Source of the DNA: Deltaproteobacteria bacterium
GTDB lineage: Bacteria; Myxococcota; Myxococcia; Myxococcales; 40CM-4-68-19
Length of the DNA: 62,653 nt
NCBI GenBank assembly: GCA_025358085.1
Contig: JANYKT010000132.1
Location: 1-62,653 of the forward strand
Direction of reading: 5' to 3'
Shown here: piece after piece, positions 35,002-47,037 of the stretch
Layout: the number at the start of each line of letters is the position of its first letter
Position numbering within the stretch: the first letter of the stretch is position 1
Notes under the pieces: model-generated
Databases searched by the model: none
Told to the model about the DNA's origin: nothing
Seen by the model: only the letters and a program-made list of their open reading frames with translations
Made by a program: the position numbers and the translations under genes

Positions 35002-35799
35002 TCAGGCGCGGCGCGCGAAAGGGTCGTCCCCAAGCAGAGCGGGCAGGGCGAAGAAGAGCTCGCGGATACGAGCGGCCGCGACCTGGACGGAAACGGCGGC
35101 GAGGCGGACCAGCGCGCCACCCTGGACGGGGCTCCCGGCCTCGACGATTTGCGCGCCACGCGCGACCGGCGCCGCGGCAATGCGGGCGAGCGCGGCGGCC
35201 GCCCCGGACTCCAGCAGCGGCCCAAGCAGGAGCACCGTAGCGAGACAATCGAAGCGGCCGAGCCGCTCGGAAAGCGGGCCGTGCGCGGCGTCGAGCAGCA
35301 GCGCTTCGTCGAGGACTGTGAGAGGACCGCGGTCGATGCGCAGCGCGCTGTGATAGCGCGAAAGGGCCCAGCGGCCGTCGCGCGCGACGCGGCCCGCGGT
35401 GACGCAGTCGACCAGCGCCAGCGAGGAGCCCGCGGCCATGTCCACCCGCGTGCGCTGCTCGTGGCGGCTGCCGGCGAAGCACGAGGTCGGATCGGGAAGG
35501 ATCGCGAGCAGCGAGCCTTCGGAAAGTGCGACCTCGAGCGACACCTTCGACGCGAGCGAGGACCGATAGATGCGCGTCGAGCCCTGCGACGAGAGCACCG
35601 CGCGCGCCGCTGGGCCGACCGTCGCTCGCAGCCGGATCTCGTCGCCCGCGAGCAGGCCTCCGCCGAGCGTGGTCGTATAGGCCCAGGCGCCGTCGCCGTG
35701 ATTGCGCGGCGTCAGGAGGCGCAAGGGCGCGATAGCGAACGCGCTCCGCACCACGGTGCGGTGGCCGGAAAGCTCGAAGGCGAGGCGTGATTCCATCAT
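35002..35799 (-). CDS. ureD: Urease accessory protein UreD/UreH
   Basis: A 265-aa scaffold that binds apo-urease and guides nickel delivery. Family text: [41 protein letters not shown] and [17 protein letters not shown] (shown in parts). ATG 35799 with AGGTGG upstream; a second ATG follows at once. It is the first gene of the operon ureD-ureAB-ureC-ureF-ureG. No urea transporter or regulator is next to it. Confidence 0.93.
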   Translation of the reverse strand: MMESRLAFELSGHRTVVRSAFAIAPLRLLTPRNHGDGAWAYTTTLGGGLLAGDEIRLRATVGPAARAVLSSQGSTRIYRSSLASKVSLEVALSEGSLLAILPDPTSCFAGSRHEQRTRVDMAAGSSLALVDCVTAGRVARDGRWALSRYHSALRIDRGPLTVLDEALLLDAAHGPLSERLGRFDCLATVLLLGPLLESGAAAALARIAAAPVARGAQIVEAGSPVQGGALVRLAAVSVQVAAARIRELFFALPALLGDDPFARRA

Positions 35800-35828
35800 G
35801 CGGGACCCACCTGGCCCGTTCCGTGAGG

Positions 35829-36014
35829 TTATCCGAAGAAGAAGGCGGTCAGGCCGCCATCGATGGAGACGGTCTGCCCGGTCACATATCGCCCGGGCTC
35901 GCCGCAAAGAAATGTCACCAGCGGCACAAACTCCGCGGGCGTGTTGGCCGTGATCCCCTCGGCGGCAACCTCGCTGGCCAGCGACTCGAGCGCCGCCGCC
36001 ACCGCGCTGAGCAA
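35829..36014 (-). pseudogene. C-terminal remnant of a short-chain dehydrogenase/reductase
   Basis: The minus strand encodes LESLASEVAAEGITANT joined directly to PAEFVPLVTFLCGEPGRYVTG and QTVSIDGGL. This is the end of an SDR protein (substrate-loop helix, then the (G)xYVTGQxxxVDGG C-terminal strand) with the 40 or so residues between them missing, and with no Rossmann half or catalytic Tyr. It is thus a doubly truncated relic. It lies between ureD and the second heme-porin module. Confidence 0.7.
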
Positions 36015-36017
36015 CGC

Positions 36018-36197
36018 GACGTCCTATCGCCGCGCGAGGAGCGCAAGGCGCTGCTGAAGACCCGCGGCCCGCTCCACGCGGAGGCCGATCTGGCGGTAGA
36101 CACCTCGAAGCTCGGCGTCGACGGTTCGGTGAGTACGATTATTTCTTCGTTCGATCGAGACGCGAACCAGCCCGACGGTACAGGGGTTTTCCGGTAA
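36018..36197 (+). pseudogene. Possible C-terminal remnant of a shikimate-kinase-like protein
   Basis: On the plus strand, overlapping no real gene, is SPREERKALLKTRGPLHAEADL followed by AVDTSKLGVDGSV and a stop at 36197. Shikimate kinase and relatives end with R-x-PLY-x-E-x-A-DL-x-VDT-x...; this matches that pattern. No P-loop domain remains. It touches the SDR relic on the opposite strand, so the two are pieces of different lost genes. Confidence 0.35.
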
Positions 36198-36322
36198 TTC
36201 CGTTGAGGCTGTTTCCGTTAGCGATAAAATTGTACTGTAATAAGGCAATAAATGTGTAAGTCTGTTTGGTATCAAGTAGTGTTAAGTGGTACATGACAAT
36301 CAAGTCGGGCCCGGGGGGGACC
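36198..36322 (+). promoter_or_regulatory. AT-rich promoter region of heme-porin gene 2
   Basis: About 110 bases markedly poorer in G+C than the surroundings (GATAAAATTGTACTGTAATAAGG), ending with a G-rich ribosome binding site GGGGGGGA just before ATG 36323. At 36216-36225 it has CGTTAGCGAT, nine of ten bases like the motif upstream of heme-porin gene 1 and at nearly the same distance from the start. I do not assign -35/-10 boxes. Confidence 0.45.
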
Positions 36323-37636
36323 ATGAATCTATATGCGAGGCTTCTTTTCGTTGGCGTGCTTTGCGCTTCGATGTCGGCGCAAGCGATTCCACTGTTCGCG
36401 CGGAAGACCGGAATGGCCTGCACTTCTTGTCATGAGGTCTGGCCGCGCCTGACGGACTTTGGACAGCTCTACCGCGACCGCGGCTTCCGGCTCGCGCGAG
36501 GACGCGATGCTCCTACCGAGCAGGATCCTTCCTATTGGCCAATTTCATTCCGCACAGCCGCGGGGTACCAGTTCCTCCGGCAGGCGCTCCAGAGCACCGA
36601 CGCCGGAACGACGGTCGCGCAGACCGGCTCGTTTGGTTTCAGCGGGCTCGACATCCTCACCGCGGGGACGCTGGGCGACAAGCTCGGCTTTCTGGTTGTC
36701 TACACGCCGGGGCTCGGCGGCGCCGGATTTGGACTCGCCCCGCAGGGTGGCGATCTCGAGTCCGCATGGGTGACGGTCATCGAGCCTTTTGCGACCAGCT
36801 GGGTCAACCTCCGCGTCGGAAAGCACGCGCTCGACCAGCCTGTCGACGAGCATCGCACGCTGACGCTCACACAAGGATATGGAGTTTATCACTTCCACCC
36901 GCAGGGGAGCGCGTCGCCGTTCGAGGTCGGACGCAACCAGACCGGGCTCGAGGTCTGGGGACTTTCGGAGGTCGGCCGCCTGCGGTACTCGGTCTCCTTG
37001 TTCAACGAGAATGGGGCCGCGTTTTCCGGTCACGTGTTCAGCTCGCCGACGGTTTGGGGCCACGTGCAGGGCTTACAGCACTTCGACAACGGGCTGCTGG
37101 TCGCGGTCAAGGGCGGACTCTTCGGCGCGGTCGGATTCCACCCGATCCAGCAGGACTCCCTCACGGCACAGGGCGGGGCGCCGGTCCCGGTGGTGGGAAC
37201 GGCGCGCGACCTGCGCTCGTTCCAAAGGCTCGGTGCCGAGCTGCACCTGCGGCTCTTCAGCAATGCGAAGCCGCTCACGTTGACGGGTGTCGTCTTCACC
37301 GCGAGCGAGGATGCACAGCTCTCGCAGGGGCCCACGGGGGCGCCGCAGAACGCGACCTGGCTGGGCGGGTTCGGCGAAATCACCTGGACGCCGGCGCTGT
37401 TCTTGACCGGGCTGCTGCGCGTCGAGCGAATTCGCACGCTCAATCCGGGCGATTCACAATCGCTGGCGGAGCTGGGTGACCAGACCATCATCACCGCCGT
37501 GCTGCGCAGCACCTTCGACATCGCCAACCGGAATGGCTTTGCGCTCCAACTCGAGGCCAGCCGCTCCACCACACGGGTCCTGGGCGCCAGTCCTCCAGTG
37601 ACGACCGTCCTCGCCGCAGTCGACTTCGCTTACTAG
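36323..37636 (+). CDS. Cyc2-like outer-membrane cytochrome-porin fusion, copy 2
   Basis: A 437-aa paralogue of the protein at 21983. Signal to about residue 20 (VLCASMSAQA), then IPLFARKTGMACTSCHEVWP with heme site CTSCH (33-37) and LTDFGQLYRDRGFRL, then about 370 residues of barrel strands with many positions shared (GKHALDQPVDEHRTLTLTQG, YHFHPQGSAS, NPLTLTGVV-type KPLTLTGVVF) and a C-terminal aromatic end (VDFAY). A diheme cytochrome gene follows after eight bases, as in copy 1. The two copies are diverged rather than recent duplicates, which suggests separate conditions or donors. Confidence 0.75.
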   Translation: MNLYARLLFVGVLCASMSAQAIPLFARKTGMACTSCHEVWPRLTDFGQLYRDRGFRLARGRDAPTEQDPSYWPISFRTAAGYQFLRQALQSTDAGTTVAQTGSFGFSGLDILTAGTLGDKLGFLVVYTPGLGGAGFGLAPQGGDLESAWVTVIEPFATSWVNLRVGKHALDQPVDEHRTLTLTQGYGVYHFHPQGSASPFEVGRNQTGLEVWGLSEVGRLRYSVSLFNENGAAFSGHVFSSPTVWGHVQGLQHFDNGLLVAVKGGLFGAVGFHPIQQDSLTAQGGAPVPVVGTARDLRSFQRLGAELHLRLFSNAKPLTLTGVVFTASEDAQLSQGPTGAPQNATWLGGFGEITWTPALFLTGLLRVERIRTLNPGDSQSLAELGDQTIITAVLRSTFDIANRNGFALQLEASRSTTRVLGASPPVTTVLAAVDFAY

Positions 37637-37644
37637 GAGACGCC

Positions 37645-38418
37645 ATGACGAACAACGCAAAGCTATCTGCCATGCTTCTTCTTCTGGCCGGCGCGGCCGT
37701 CGCAGCGGGGAGTGAGCCGCGGCCGATCGACACATCGAAGGCCGATCGCGGGCGGGACGTCTACGGACGCTATTGCATCTCCTGCCACGGCGGCGATGGG
37801 GACGGTCGCGGCTATTCCGCGCATTGGCTCGATCCGGCGCCGCGGGACTTCACAGGCGCGGTCTTCAAGTGGCGCAGCACGCCCTCCGGCGCCTTGCCGT
37901 CTGAAGAAGATATCCTGCGGACGCTGAAGGGCGGCCTCTATCATACGAACATGCCACCCTGGGCCGTGCTCGGGGAGCGTGACCTGCGCGACGTGGTCGA
38001 GTATCTGAAGACCTTCTCTCCACGCTGGCGGAACGAGCCGGTGCCAACCGCGATCGTCATTCCGCTGGAGCCTCCGGACACGAGGGAGTCGCGTGCGGCG
38101 GGCGCGGAGGTCTACAAATCTTCCGGCTGCGCGAACTGCCACGGAGAGCAGGGCAAGGGCGACGGCCCTTCGGCGGCGGAGCTGAAAGACGACTGGGGAC
38201 ATCGCATCGCGCCATTCGACATGACGCGCAGCGAATTTCTCAAGTGCGGTGGCTCGCCCAAGGACGTCTACCGCGTCCTCATGACTGGCCTCAACGGCAC
38301 GCCGATGCCCTCGTTCGCCGACCAGTTGAAGGCAGAGGAGGCATGGCAGCTCGTCCACTTCGTCCGCAGCGTCGTCAGGCCGGATTCGCCGATCAAGCCC
38401 GCGATCGTGCAACGCTGA
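37645..38418 (+). CDS. Periplasmic diheme cytochrome c, partner of heme-porin 2
   Basis: 257 aa, exported (MLLLLAGAAVAAGS), two heme c domains with CISCH (44-48) and CANCH (162-166), likely Met ligands in HTNMPPW and GTPMPSF. It is closely related to the cytochrome at 23370 (CISCHGGDGDGRGYSAHWLD versus CISCHGENGDGRGYSAQWLN) but lacks that protein's long Pro/Ala linker. Forms a two-gene unit with the heme-porin gene eight bases upstream. Confidence 0.9.
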   Translation: MTNNAKLSAMLLLLAGAAVAAGSEPRPIDTSKADRGRDVYGRYCISCHGGDGDGRGYSAHWLDPAPRDFTGAVFKWRSTPSGALPSEEDILRTLKGGLYHTNMPPWAVLGERDLRDVVEYLKTFSPRWRNEPVPTAIVIPLEPPDTRESRAAGAEVYKSSGCANCHGEQGKGDGPSAAELKDDWGHRIAPFDMTRSEFLKCGGSPKDVYRVLMTGLNGTPMPSFADQLKAEEAWQLVHFVRSVVRPDSPIKPAIVQR

Positions 38419-38708
38419 CCGCACGGTGCTGTTGCTGCAACCGGAGTTGCCGGCGGAATCGCTCGTCCGATCGCCTTCCTCCTCGTGCACGACCATGGCG
38501 CGACCCCGTGCCATCGCCAGCGCATGAGCCTTGGTACTACGACCCTTGACATCACGCGCATCGGACCCGGCGTCGGGCTACTGGCAGTCGTTGTGCAGCA
38601 GGCCGGGCGCCGGGGGGGCGGTACCCGTGGACGTGTATCGGCGCGCGCTCACGCTGGCCTTGACCCAGTGACGCAAGCAACGGCAGCAAAGGTGAGCTCT
38701 CTTGTTCG

Positions 38709-41576
<2,868 letters not shown>

Positions 41577-41622
41577 GCAGGTGCTCCAGACGCGCGCTGT
41601 CTACCCCAGATCTATCGGGCCT

Positions 41623-44600
41623 TCACGGCAACGTCGCGATCAGCAGCTCGAAGCCGGTCTGGAGCAGCAGTCGCTTGGGTCCCAGGACGGCGATTCCGAA
41701 CACAATGGGGACCGCGGGATTCGCTCCCAGCGTGGTCGCGCCCCTCGGGATGAGCAACGTGCTCGTGCCACCGGCCGGGACCATCTTCAGACCAGCGACG
41801 TCGCCGTAGTACAGGGTTCCTGCGGCATCGACGGCCAGGCCACCGGTGTAGACGACGCCTGTCACCCGCGACACGTCGAGACCGTCGGCCGACACGCGGC
41901 GGATGGTGTTGGCGTCGCCGACATAGAGTGTTCCGTCGGGTGCCAAAGCGAGCGCGCGGGGAGACTGAAAGCGCGCCGTTGCGACCGGCCCGTCAATGTC
42001 GCCCGCCTGGCCGGTCACGCCGGCGTAGGTGGTGACGTTGCCCGCGACATCGATGCGTCGGATCGCGAAGTGATCGCTGACGAAGACATTTCCGCCCGAC
42101 CCGACGGCGATGCCCTGCAGTTCATAGAAGCGCGCCGTGGTCGCGCTGCCGTCGTTGTTGCCGAAGTCGGTCCTCGAGCCGGCCAGGAAGGTCACGGCAT
42201 TGTCCGTGCCGATCCGGCGCACGCCGTAGTTGTCGGTTACGTAGAGCACGCCGGCGGGATCGCTGGCGATCGGTCCGATGTTGGTGAACTGCGCTTCGTT
42301 CGCCGTGCCGTCGACCGCGGCCTGGTGACCTCCCGAGAGCCCGGCGATCAGGGAGACGTCGCCGCTCGGCGCGATCCGGCGCACCAGGTCGGTCCCGTAG
42401 TCGGCGATCACCACGTTGCCCGCCGGCTCGACAGTCACTGCCTGGCGCGTATCGGGGCCCATCACGATCGGCTCCAGCGCCAGCGTGCCGGTGCCTGCGG
42501 AAGTCCACGCGACGCCGGGCGCCGTAGTCGCGATTGTCCTGACCACGCCCGTCGTGCTGATGCTGCGCACGGAATGATGGTCACCCACCATATAGCCGCC
42601 GCCCGACATGTTGGCGATGCCGGCGACGGCGTTCAGCTGGCCCTTTCCCGGCGCCCCGTCCAAATAGCCGCCCAACGTGAAGGTGCGCGTACCAGCCAGG
42701 GTCGAGACGACGCCGGTGGTGGTGTCGATCTGACGCAGCAGACCTCTTTCGTCGCTGACGACCAGCGTCGTGCCGCGCAGAACGATGGCGACCGGAAAGG
42801 GGATCACGGCGGTGTCGCCGGGGCCGTCAGGAGGGGTCGAGGAATTCGTGCCGTTGCCCGCGAGCGTGCTCACGTCTCCGGCGCCGCCGCCGCCGCCGCG
42901 CGTGATGCGGCGCACCCGCAGATTGCCGAAATCGGCGACGAACACCTCGCCGCTCGCGGCCACGGCCACGCCCTTTGGCAAATTGAATTGCGCGGCCGCC
43001 GCCATCCCGTCGGAGAAGCCGAGGCTGCTGCCGGCATAGGTCGTGACCACGCCCGCCGTCGTCACCCGTCGGATGCGGTGGTTGCCGAAATCGCCGACGT
43101 AGAGGTCTCCGTCGGGGCCAAGCGCAATGCCGACCGGCGAGTTGAAGCGGGCGGCGCTGCCGTTGCCGTCCGCCGAACCGCTCGCGCCTGGGGAGCCGGC
43201 GATGGTGCTCACCGTGCCGTCGATCGCGATCTTGCGGATGACGTGATTGCCGGTGTCGGTCAGATAGAGGACTCCCGCCCCGTCTTGTGTGAGCCCTTGC
43301 GGCGCGTTGAAGCGGGCAGTCTCCGCGGTGCCGTCGGCGAACCCCGCCGGCGAGCCGCCACCCGCCACGGGCGTGATCGTCGAGAGGTCGGCGCTGAGCC
43401 GCTTGAGGCGGTTGAGCGTGATGAAGGTGAAGCTGCCCGCCGCGTCCTGCACGATCCCGGTGACGCTCGGCGCCTCCGCGTTATCGCGCAGGCCCGTGAT
43501 CGGGAGCGCGGCGAGCATGGCCGCCGGCGGCGCGGTGACGGTCAGGAGCGCGGTGTTGCTCGTCGCGGCGGACAGTCCGCTGCAGCTCAGCTGCGCCCGG
43601 AATTGCGCACCGTTGTCGGTGGCGGCGGAAACGAAGGTGGTCGTTGCCGCGGTGGCGCCGGCAAGGTCGGTCCAGATCGACGTGCCGGGAGCGTCGCGCT
43701 GCCATTGAATCGCCAGCGCGCCGGAGCTGCAGGTGGCAGCCACCGTGAAGCTCGCTGTCGCACCGGCGACGAAGCTGACATCGGCGGGCTGCGCCGTGAT
43801 GCTGAGCACCGGTGCGGCCAGCGAGACGGTGAGCGTCGCCGACATGCTGGTGGCGGTGCCGGCTGGGTTGGTGACGATTACATTGAAGGTCGCGCCGCTA
43901 TCGTTGGCGACGGTCGCGTCCGTCGTGTAGCTCGCGCTGGTCGCGCCCGCGATCGCATTGCCGTTCCGCTGCCATTGATACTCCAGCGGCGCGCTGCCGG
44001 AGGCGACCACGTTGAACGTCGCTGTTTGCCCGGCGACGACGCTGACATCGGCGGGCTGCGTTGTCAGCACTGGCGGATTGGGACCCTCCCAGGTCATGGT
44101 GTACCCGACGCTCGGGAGCTGCAATGGGGGCGCGGCCCCGACGGCGTTGGTGCGCATCACTTGTATCAGGTACTGCGACCCCGGCACCGCGCTGCCCAGG
44201 GAGAGCCGAGCAACGTAGGACTGGCCAGTGAAGGTCGGTTCGCCCACAGCCAGCGCGCTGCCAGTGAGGTCGAGCAAGGACAGTTGCAGCGACTCCCGGG
44301 CGGAGAGGTCGAGCGCCGTGTACGAGGCTGAATGCGTGAACATGTACCCGTCGTAGCGGTCGGTGAACCTCCCCACGATGGGGTCGCCGGGATGCACGAC
44401 CTGGTAGACGCGATCGTGGACCGGACCGTCGCCGCCGCGAGCGCTGACCCCGGCGCTGAAGTCGTAGTGACCCGTCGCGCCCGGCGTGCTCGGGACGACC
44501 TTGACGTAAAACGTTCCGACGGGGACGTTGCCGAACTTTGGATTGGACCCGCAGGTAGCGTCGCTCGCTACCGACGCGCCCACCTGCGTTGCGGACTGAT

Positions 44601-47037
44601 CGTAGAGCGTCAGGGTCAATGGGACATCCGTCGATCGAATGCCAAAGCCGGCAGAGCTGGTGAGGTACCGGTTGGTGATGCTGCCTGGGCTGTCGAAGCG
44701 ATACCAGTCCACGTCCCCCGTCGTGATGGTCGCCGATCCCGAGGCGCCGGAACCGAGGTTGGTGGCGAGGTCGATTCGATCGTTTGGCTCGTAGGAGTCC
44801 GGGCTGACGGGAAAGATGAACGTGTCTTCCGCTGTCCAGCTGAGGTCGTAGGCGTTGGTCCGGCCGGACACCTTCAAGAAATAAGTTCCCGCCGGAACCT
44901 CGTAGGCGGCAAACAGCCCGTTCTTGCTGGTGCGCCAGACGTACTGTTCGAAGCGGCCGCAGGCGCCGGCCTGTGCAGCCAAGCCGTAGCCGTCGCCCAG
45001 GGTGACCCTCCCGAGCGATTCCATGAACGCGAGGTTGATACTGACGTTGGTCGTCTTGGTGAAGGACAGGCGAAAATAGTCCTGGTCGCTGTCGGTGTCG
45101 AGGTTGAGGTTTTTGTACATGCCGGGATCGATGGGGCGCGCCGCCGCTTCCGAGTTGTTCGGCTCGAACGCATCTTTCACTCCGGCGATGCCCTCGGCGG
45201 CCTTGCGCACGGCGGCGTAGGCATCGACATACCTGGTCACCGGACTCGCGCCGGGATGTGCCGTGTCGGTGAGCAACTGGGCCACTTGATCTCCGGTCAA
45301 GTCCGGCGCGATCGCCTTCACCATCGCGGCCACGCCGGCGACGAACGGGGTCGCGGCGCTGGTCCCGCTGTGTTTTTGCGGAGAAGCCGGACCGGCGCCG
45401 TCGTTGTCCGTCGGGGCGGGCGACGACATGGTCGGTATGTCGGTCGGGGCGAACAGCCGAACCGGGCCACCGACATTCGAGTACGCCTTGCGCGTCGCGA
45501 CGTCGTCCTCCAGCGCGCCCACGCAGAGCACGTGGTCGTCGAGGCACGGGTGCACGAAGTGGGGGGCCCCGACGTCGTACCCATTCCCGGCGGCGTCGCC
45601 GTTGCCGGCCGCGGCGATGAAGACAGCCTTGCTTCCATTGTTGACCGCGTCATCGATGGGCGTGAACAGCCGGTCGAAGATGCGGCACAGCTTGTTGCAG
45701 TCTCCGCCGAAGCTCATCGATACAACGTCCGCTCCCCACGCCGCGGCCGTTCGGATAGCGCGGTTCCGCTGCGCAGTCGACCCGTTAAACTTGAGCAAGA
45801 TGGGGTCGCCCACCTGCCCTCCGACGCCTGCTGCACCCGAGTGGTTGGAGATCAATCCAATGGCGACGCCGGCCGAGTTGTTGCCATGCCAGAAGCAGCT
45901 GCTGTTGCCGCTGCAGTTGTTGGGGTTCGGCCCGTCAGCGATCGCCGTGTCCCCGTTGAAGTTGTACTGGGCTGGATTGGCCGGGAGGTCGGTGTCGGTT
46001 CCCCGAGGGTTACCCGTCGTGTCGAGCCAGAAGCCACCATCGATGATGGCAACGCGCACCCGTCGGGTGATGCCGCGCGCCGACAGGAACTGCCAGGCCA
46101 AGGTGACGTTGGACTGACTTCCGCTGGTCCAGAAGCGCGACCAGTCTGGCGTAGCGGTGAAGGCATCCAGGTAGTTGCCACCCGGAACGGGGCGCTCCTC
46201 CGTCGAGAGCAGGATCGACGGGAAGTCTTGCGGATGCTCGAGGCGGTCCGGCGCAGCGTTGAAGCCCGCCGCCGTCGCGCTCGTGACCGCGGCCATCGAC
46301 CGCAGGGCATCGTCTGAGGAGAACTCGACCGTTCCTCCCAGTCCCATGGCGGCGGCATCGGTGGCGAAGGTGCCCGTGCTCACGGCGGCGGTGTTGATGC
46401 GCACCAGGTAGGACTGCGCCTGACGCTGGGCGGCGGTGAGCGAGACGCCGAGCGAAGCGGGCGGCTCAGGGACCGAGTCGTCGCCAATGACCACTCCCTG
46501 GTATCGCTGCAGGAAGGTTGCGAGGTCCGTTGCGCTCTGCGGACGGATGAGCACCTGCCCGACCAGGAACTCCGAGGTCACGCCGGCAGCGTCGCGGGAG
46601 GCCGCGACCTGGATCGCCGTCCCCTTCCCGTCGGGCAGCGAAGGCTGCGCTGGCACAAGCACGGGGTTCACGGTGGCCACGAAAGGAACGGCTGGGACGA
46701 CCCTGATGTCCGCGCTGCCGGATTTGCCCGTGTCACGCGCGGACATCGCCTTCACGTGGACCGTCGTTGATGCCGTCCCCAGGGGCGCGACGTAGAAGGT
46801 CGGATTCGCCGACGCATCGACGAGCGTGCCGCCGCCGTCGACGGACCAGCGCACCGTCTTATCGGCCGCGGAGCCCTCGACGGTCGCTCGAAGCTGGAAC
46901 CGGAGTCCGCCGGTGACCTCCGCCGGAGCGACGACCGCCACGCTGGTGACGCCCCCGGACGAGGAAGAACGACACGCCGAGGAGGAGACAACTAAAAGCG
47001 CGACCGCCAACCATTGGACTTTCAAGAATTCCCCCAT
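41623..47037 (-). CDS. Giant subtilisin-like lipoprotein with Ig-like and NHL repeats
   Basis: 1804 aa. ATG 47037 after AAGGGAG; the signal ends at a lipobox (LLVVSSSAC). An Ig/BACON-like segment precedes an S8 protease: Asp in VAIIDGGFW, His in FWHGNNSAGVAIG, oxyanion Asn in IAAAGNGDAAG, Ser in SGTSAATPFVAGVAAM. Then two PPC-like domains (DAFEPNNSEAAARPID with DSDQDYFRLSF; DSYEPNDRIDLATNLG with GDVDWYRFD), two Ig-like domains (TQPADVSVVAGQTATFNV; AQPADVSFVAGATASFTV) and about 600 residues of NHL/propeller repeats (NAPQGLTQDGAGVLYLTDTG and similar). It is a surface enzyme with adhesive or scaffold parts. Divergent from an ECF sigma factor at 47208. Confidence 0.92.
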   Translation of the reverse strand: MGEFLKVQWLAVALLVVSSSACRSSSSGGVTSVAVVAPAEVTGGLRFQLRATVEGSAADKTVRWSVDGGGTLVDASANPTFYVAPLGTASTTVHVKAMSARDTGKSGSADIRVVPAVPFVATVNPVLVPAQPSLPDGKGTAIQVAASRDAAGVTSEFLVGQVLIRPQSATDLATFLQRYQGVVIGDDSVPEPPASLGVSLTAAQRQAQSYLVRINTAAVSTGTFATDAAAMGLGGTVEFSSDDALRSMAAVTSATAAGFNAAPDRLEHPQDFPSILLSTEERPVPGGNYLDAFTATPDWSRFWTSGSQSNVTLAWQFLSARGITRRVRVAIIDGGFWLDTTGNPRGTDTDLPANPAQYNFNGDTAIADGPNPNNCSGNSSCFWHGNNSAGVAIGLISNHSGAAGVGGQVGDPILLKFNGSTAQRNRAIRTAAAWGADVVSMSFGGDCNKLCRIFDRLFTPIDDAVNNGSKAVFIAAAGNGDAAGNGYDVGAPHFVHPCLDDHVLCVGALEDDVATRKAYSNVGGPVRLFAPTDIPTMSSPAPTDNDGAGPASPQKHSGTSAATPFVAGVAAMVKAIAPDLTGDQVAQLLTDTAHPGASPVTRYVDAYAAVRKAAEGIAGVKDAFEPNNSEAAARPIDPGMYKNLNLDTDSDQDYFRLSFTKTTNVSINLAFMESLGRVTLGDGYGLAAQAGACGRFEQYVWRTSKNGLFAAYEVPAGTYFLKVSGRTNAYDLSWTAEDTFIFPVSPDSYEPNDRIDLATNLGSGASGSATITTGDVDWYRFDSPGSITNRYLTSSAGFGIRSTDVPLTLTLYDQSATQVGASVASDATCGSNPKFGNVPVGTFYVKVVPSTPGATGHYDFSAGVSARGGDGPVHDRVYQVVHPGDPIVGRFTDRYDGYMFTHSASYTALDLSARESLQLSLLDLTGSALAVGEPTFTGQSYVARLSLGSAVPGSQYLIQVMRTNAVGAAPPLQLPSVGYTMTWEGPNPPVLTTQPADVSVVAGQTATFNVVASGSAPLEYQWQRNGNAIAGATSASYTTDATVANDSGATFNVIVTNPAGTATSMSATLTVSLAAPVLSITAQPADVSFVAGATASFTVAATCSSGALAIQWQRDAPGTSIWTDLAGATAATTTFVSAATDNGAQFRAQLSCSGLSAATSNTALLTVTAPPAAMLAALPITGLRDNAEAPSVTGIVQDAAGSFTFITLNRLKRLSADLSTITPVAGGGSPAGFADGTAETARFNAPQGLTQDGAGVLYLTDTGNHVIRKIAIDGTVSTIAGSPGASGSADGNGSAARFNSPVGIALGPDGDLYVGDFGNHRIRRVTTAGVVTTYAGSSLGFSDGMAAAAQFNLPKGVAVAASGEVFVADFGNLRVRRITRGGGGGAGDVSTLAGNGTNSSTPPDGPGDTAVIPFPVAIVLRGTTLVVSDERGLLRQIDTTTGVVSTLAGTRTFTLGGYLDGAPGKGQLNAVAGIANMSGGGYMVGDHHSVRSISTTGVVRTIATTAPGVAWTSAGTGTLALEPIVMGPDTRQAVTVEPAGNVVIADYGTDLVRRIAPSGDVSLIAGLSGGHQAAVDGTANEAQFTNIGPIASDPAGVLYVTDNYGVRRIGTDNAVTFLAGSRTDFGNNDGSATTARFYELQGIAVGSGGNVFVSDHFAIRRIDVAGNVTTYAGVTGQAGDIDGPVATARFQSPRALALAPDGTLYVGDANTIRRVSADGLDVSRVTGVVYTGGLAVDAAGTLYYGDVAGLKMVPAGGTSTLLIPRGATTLGANPAVPIVFGIAVLGPKRLLLQTGFELLIATLP

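Noticed and set aside
34232-35482. Upstream extension of the ureC frame
   Set aside because: The extra residues are Arg/Ala/Pro-rich with no urease similarity and overlap ureAB and ureD; GTG 34231 gives the normal start.
38485-38708. Possible aldo/keto reductase N-terminus (LGTTTLDITRIGPG)
   Set aside because: Only about 14 residues resemble the family, with no continuation in any frame; could be a relic but is too short to list.
42885-42905. Run of GCC/CCG triplets in the protease gene
   Set aside because: It is coding for a short Gly-rich loop in a high-GC gene; not a separate repeat element.
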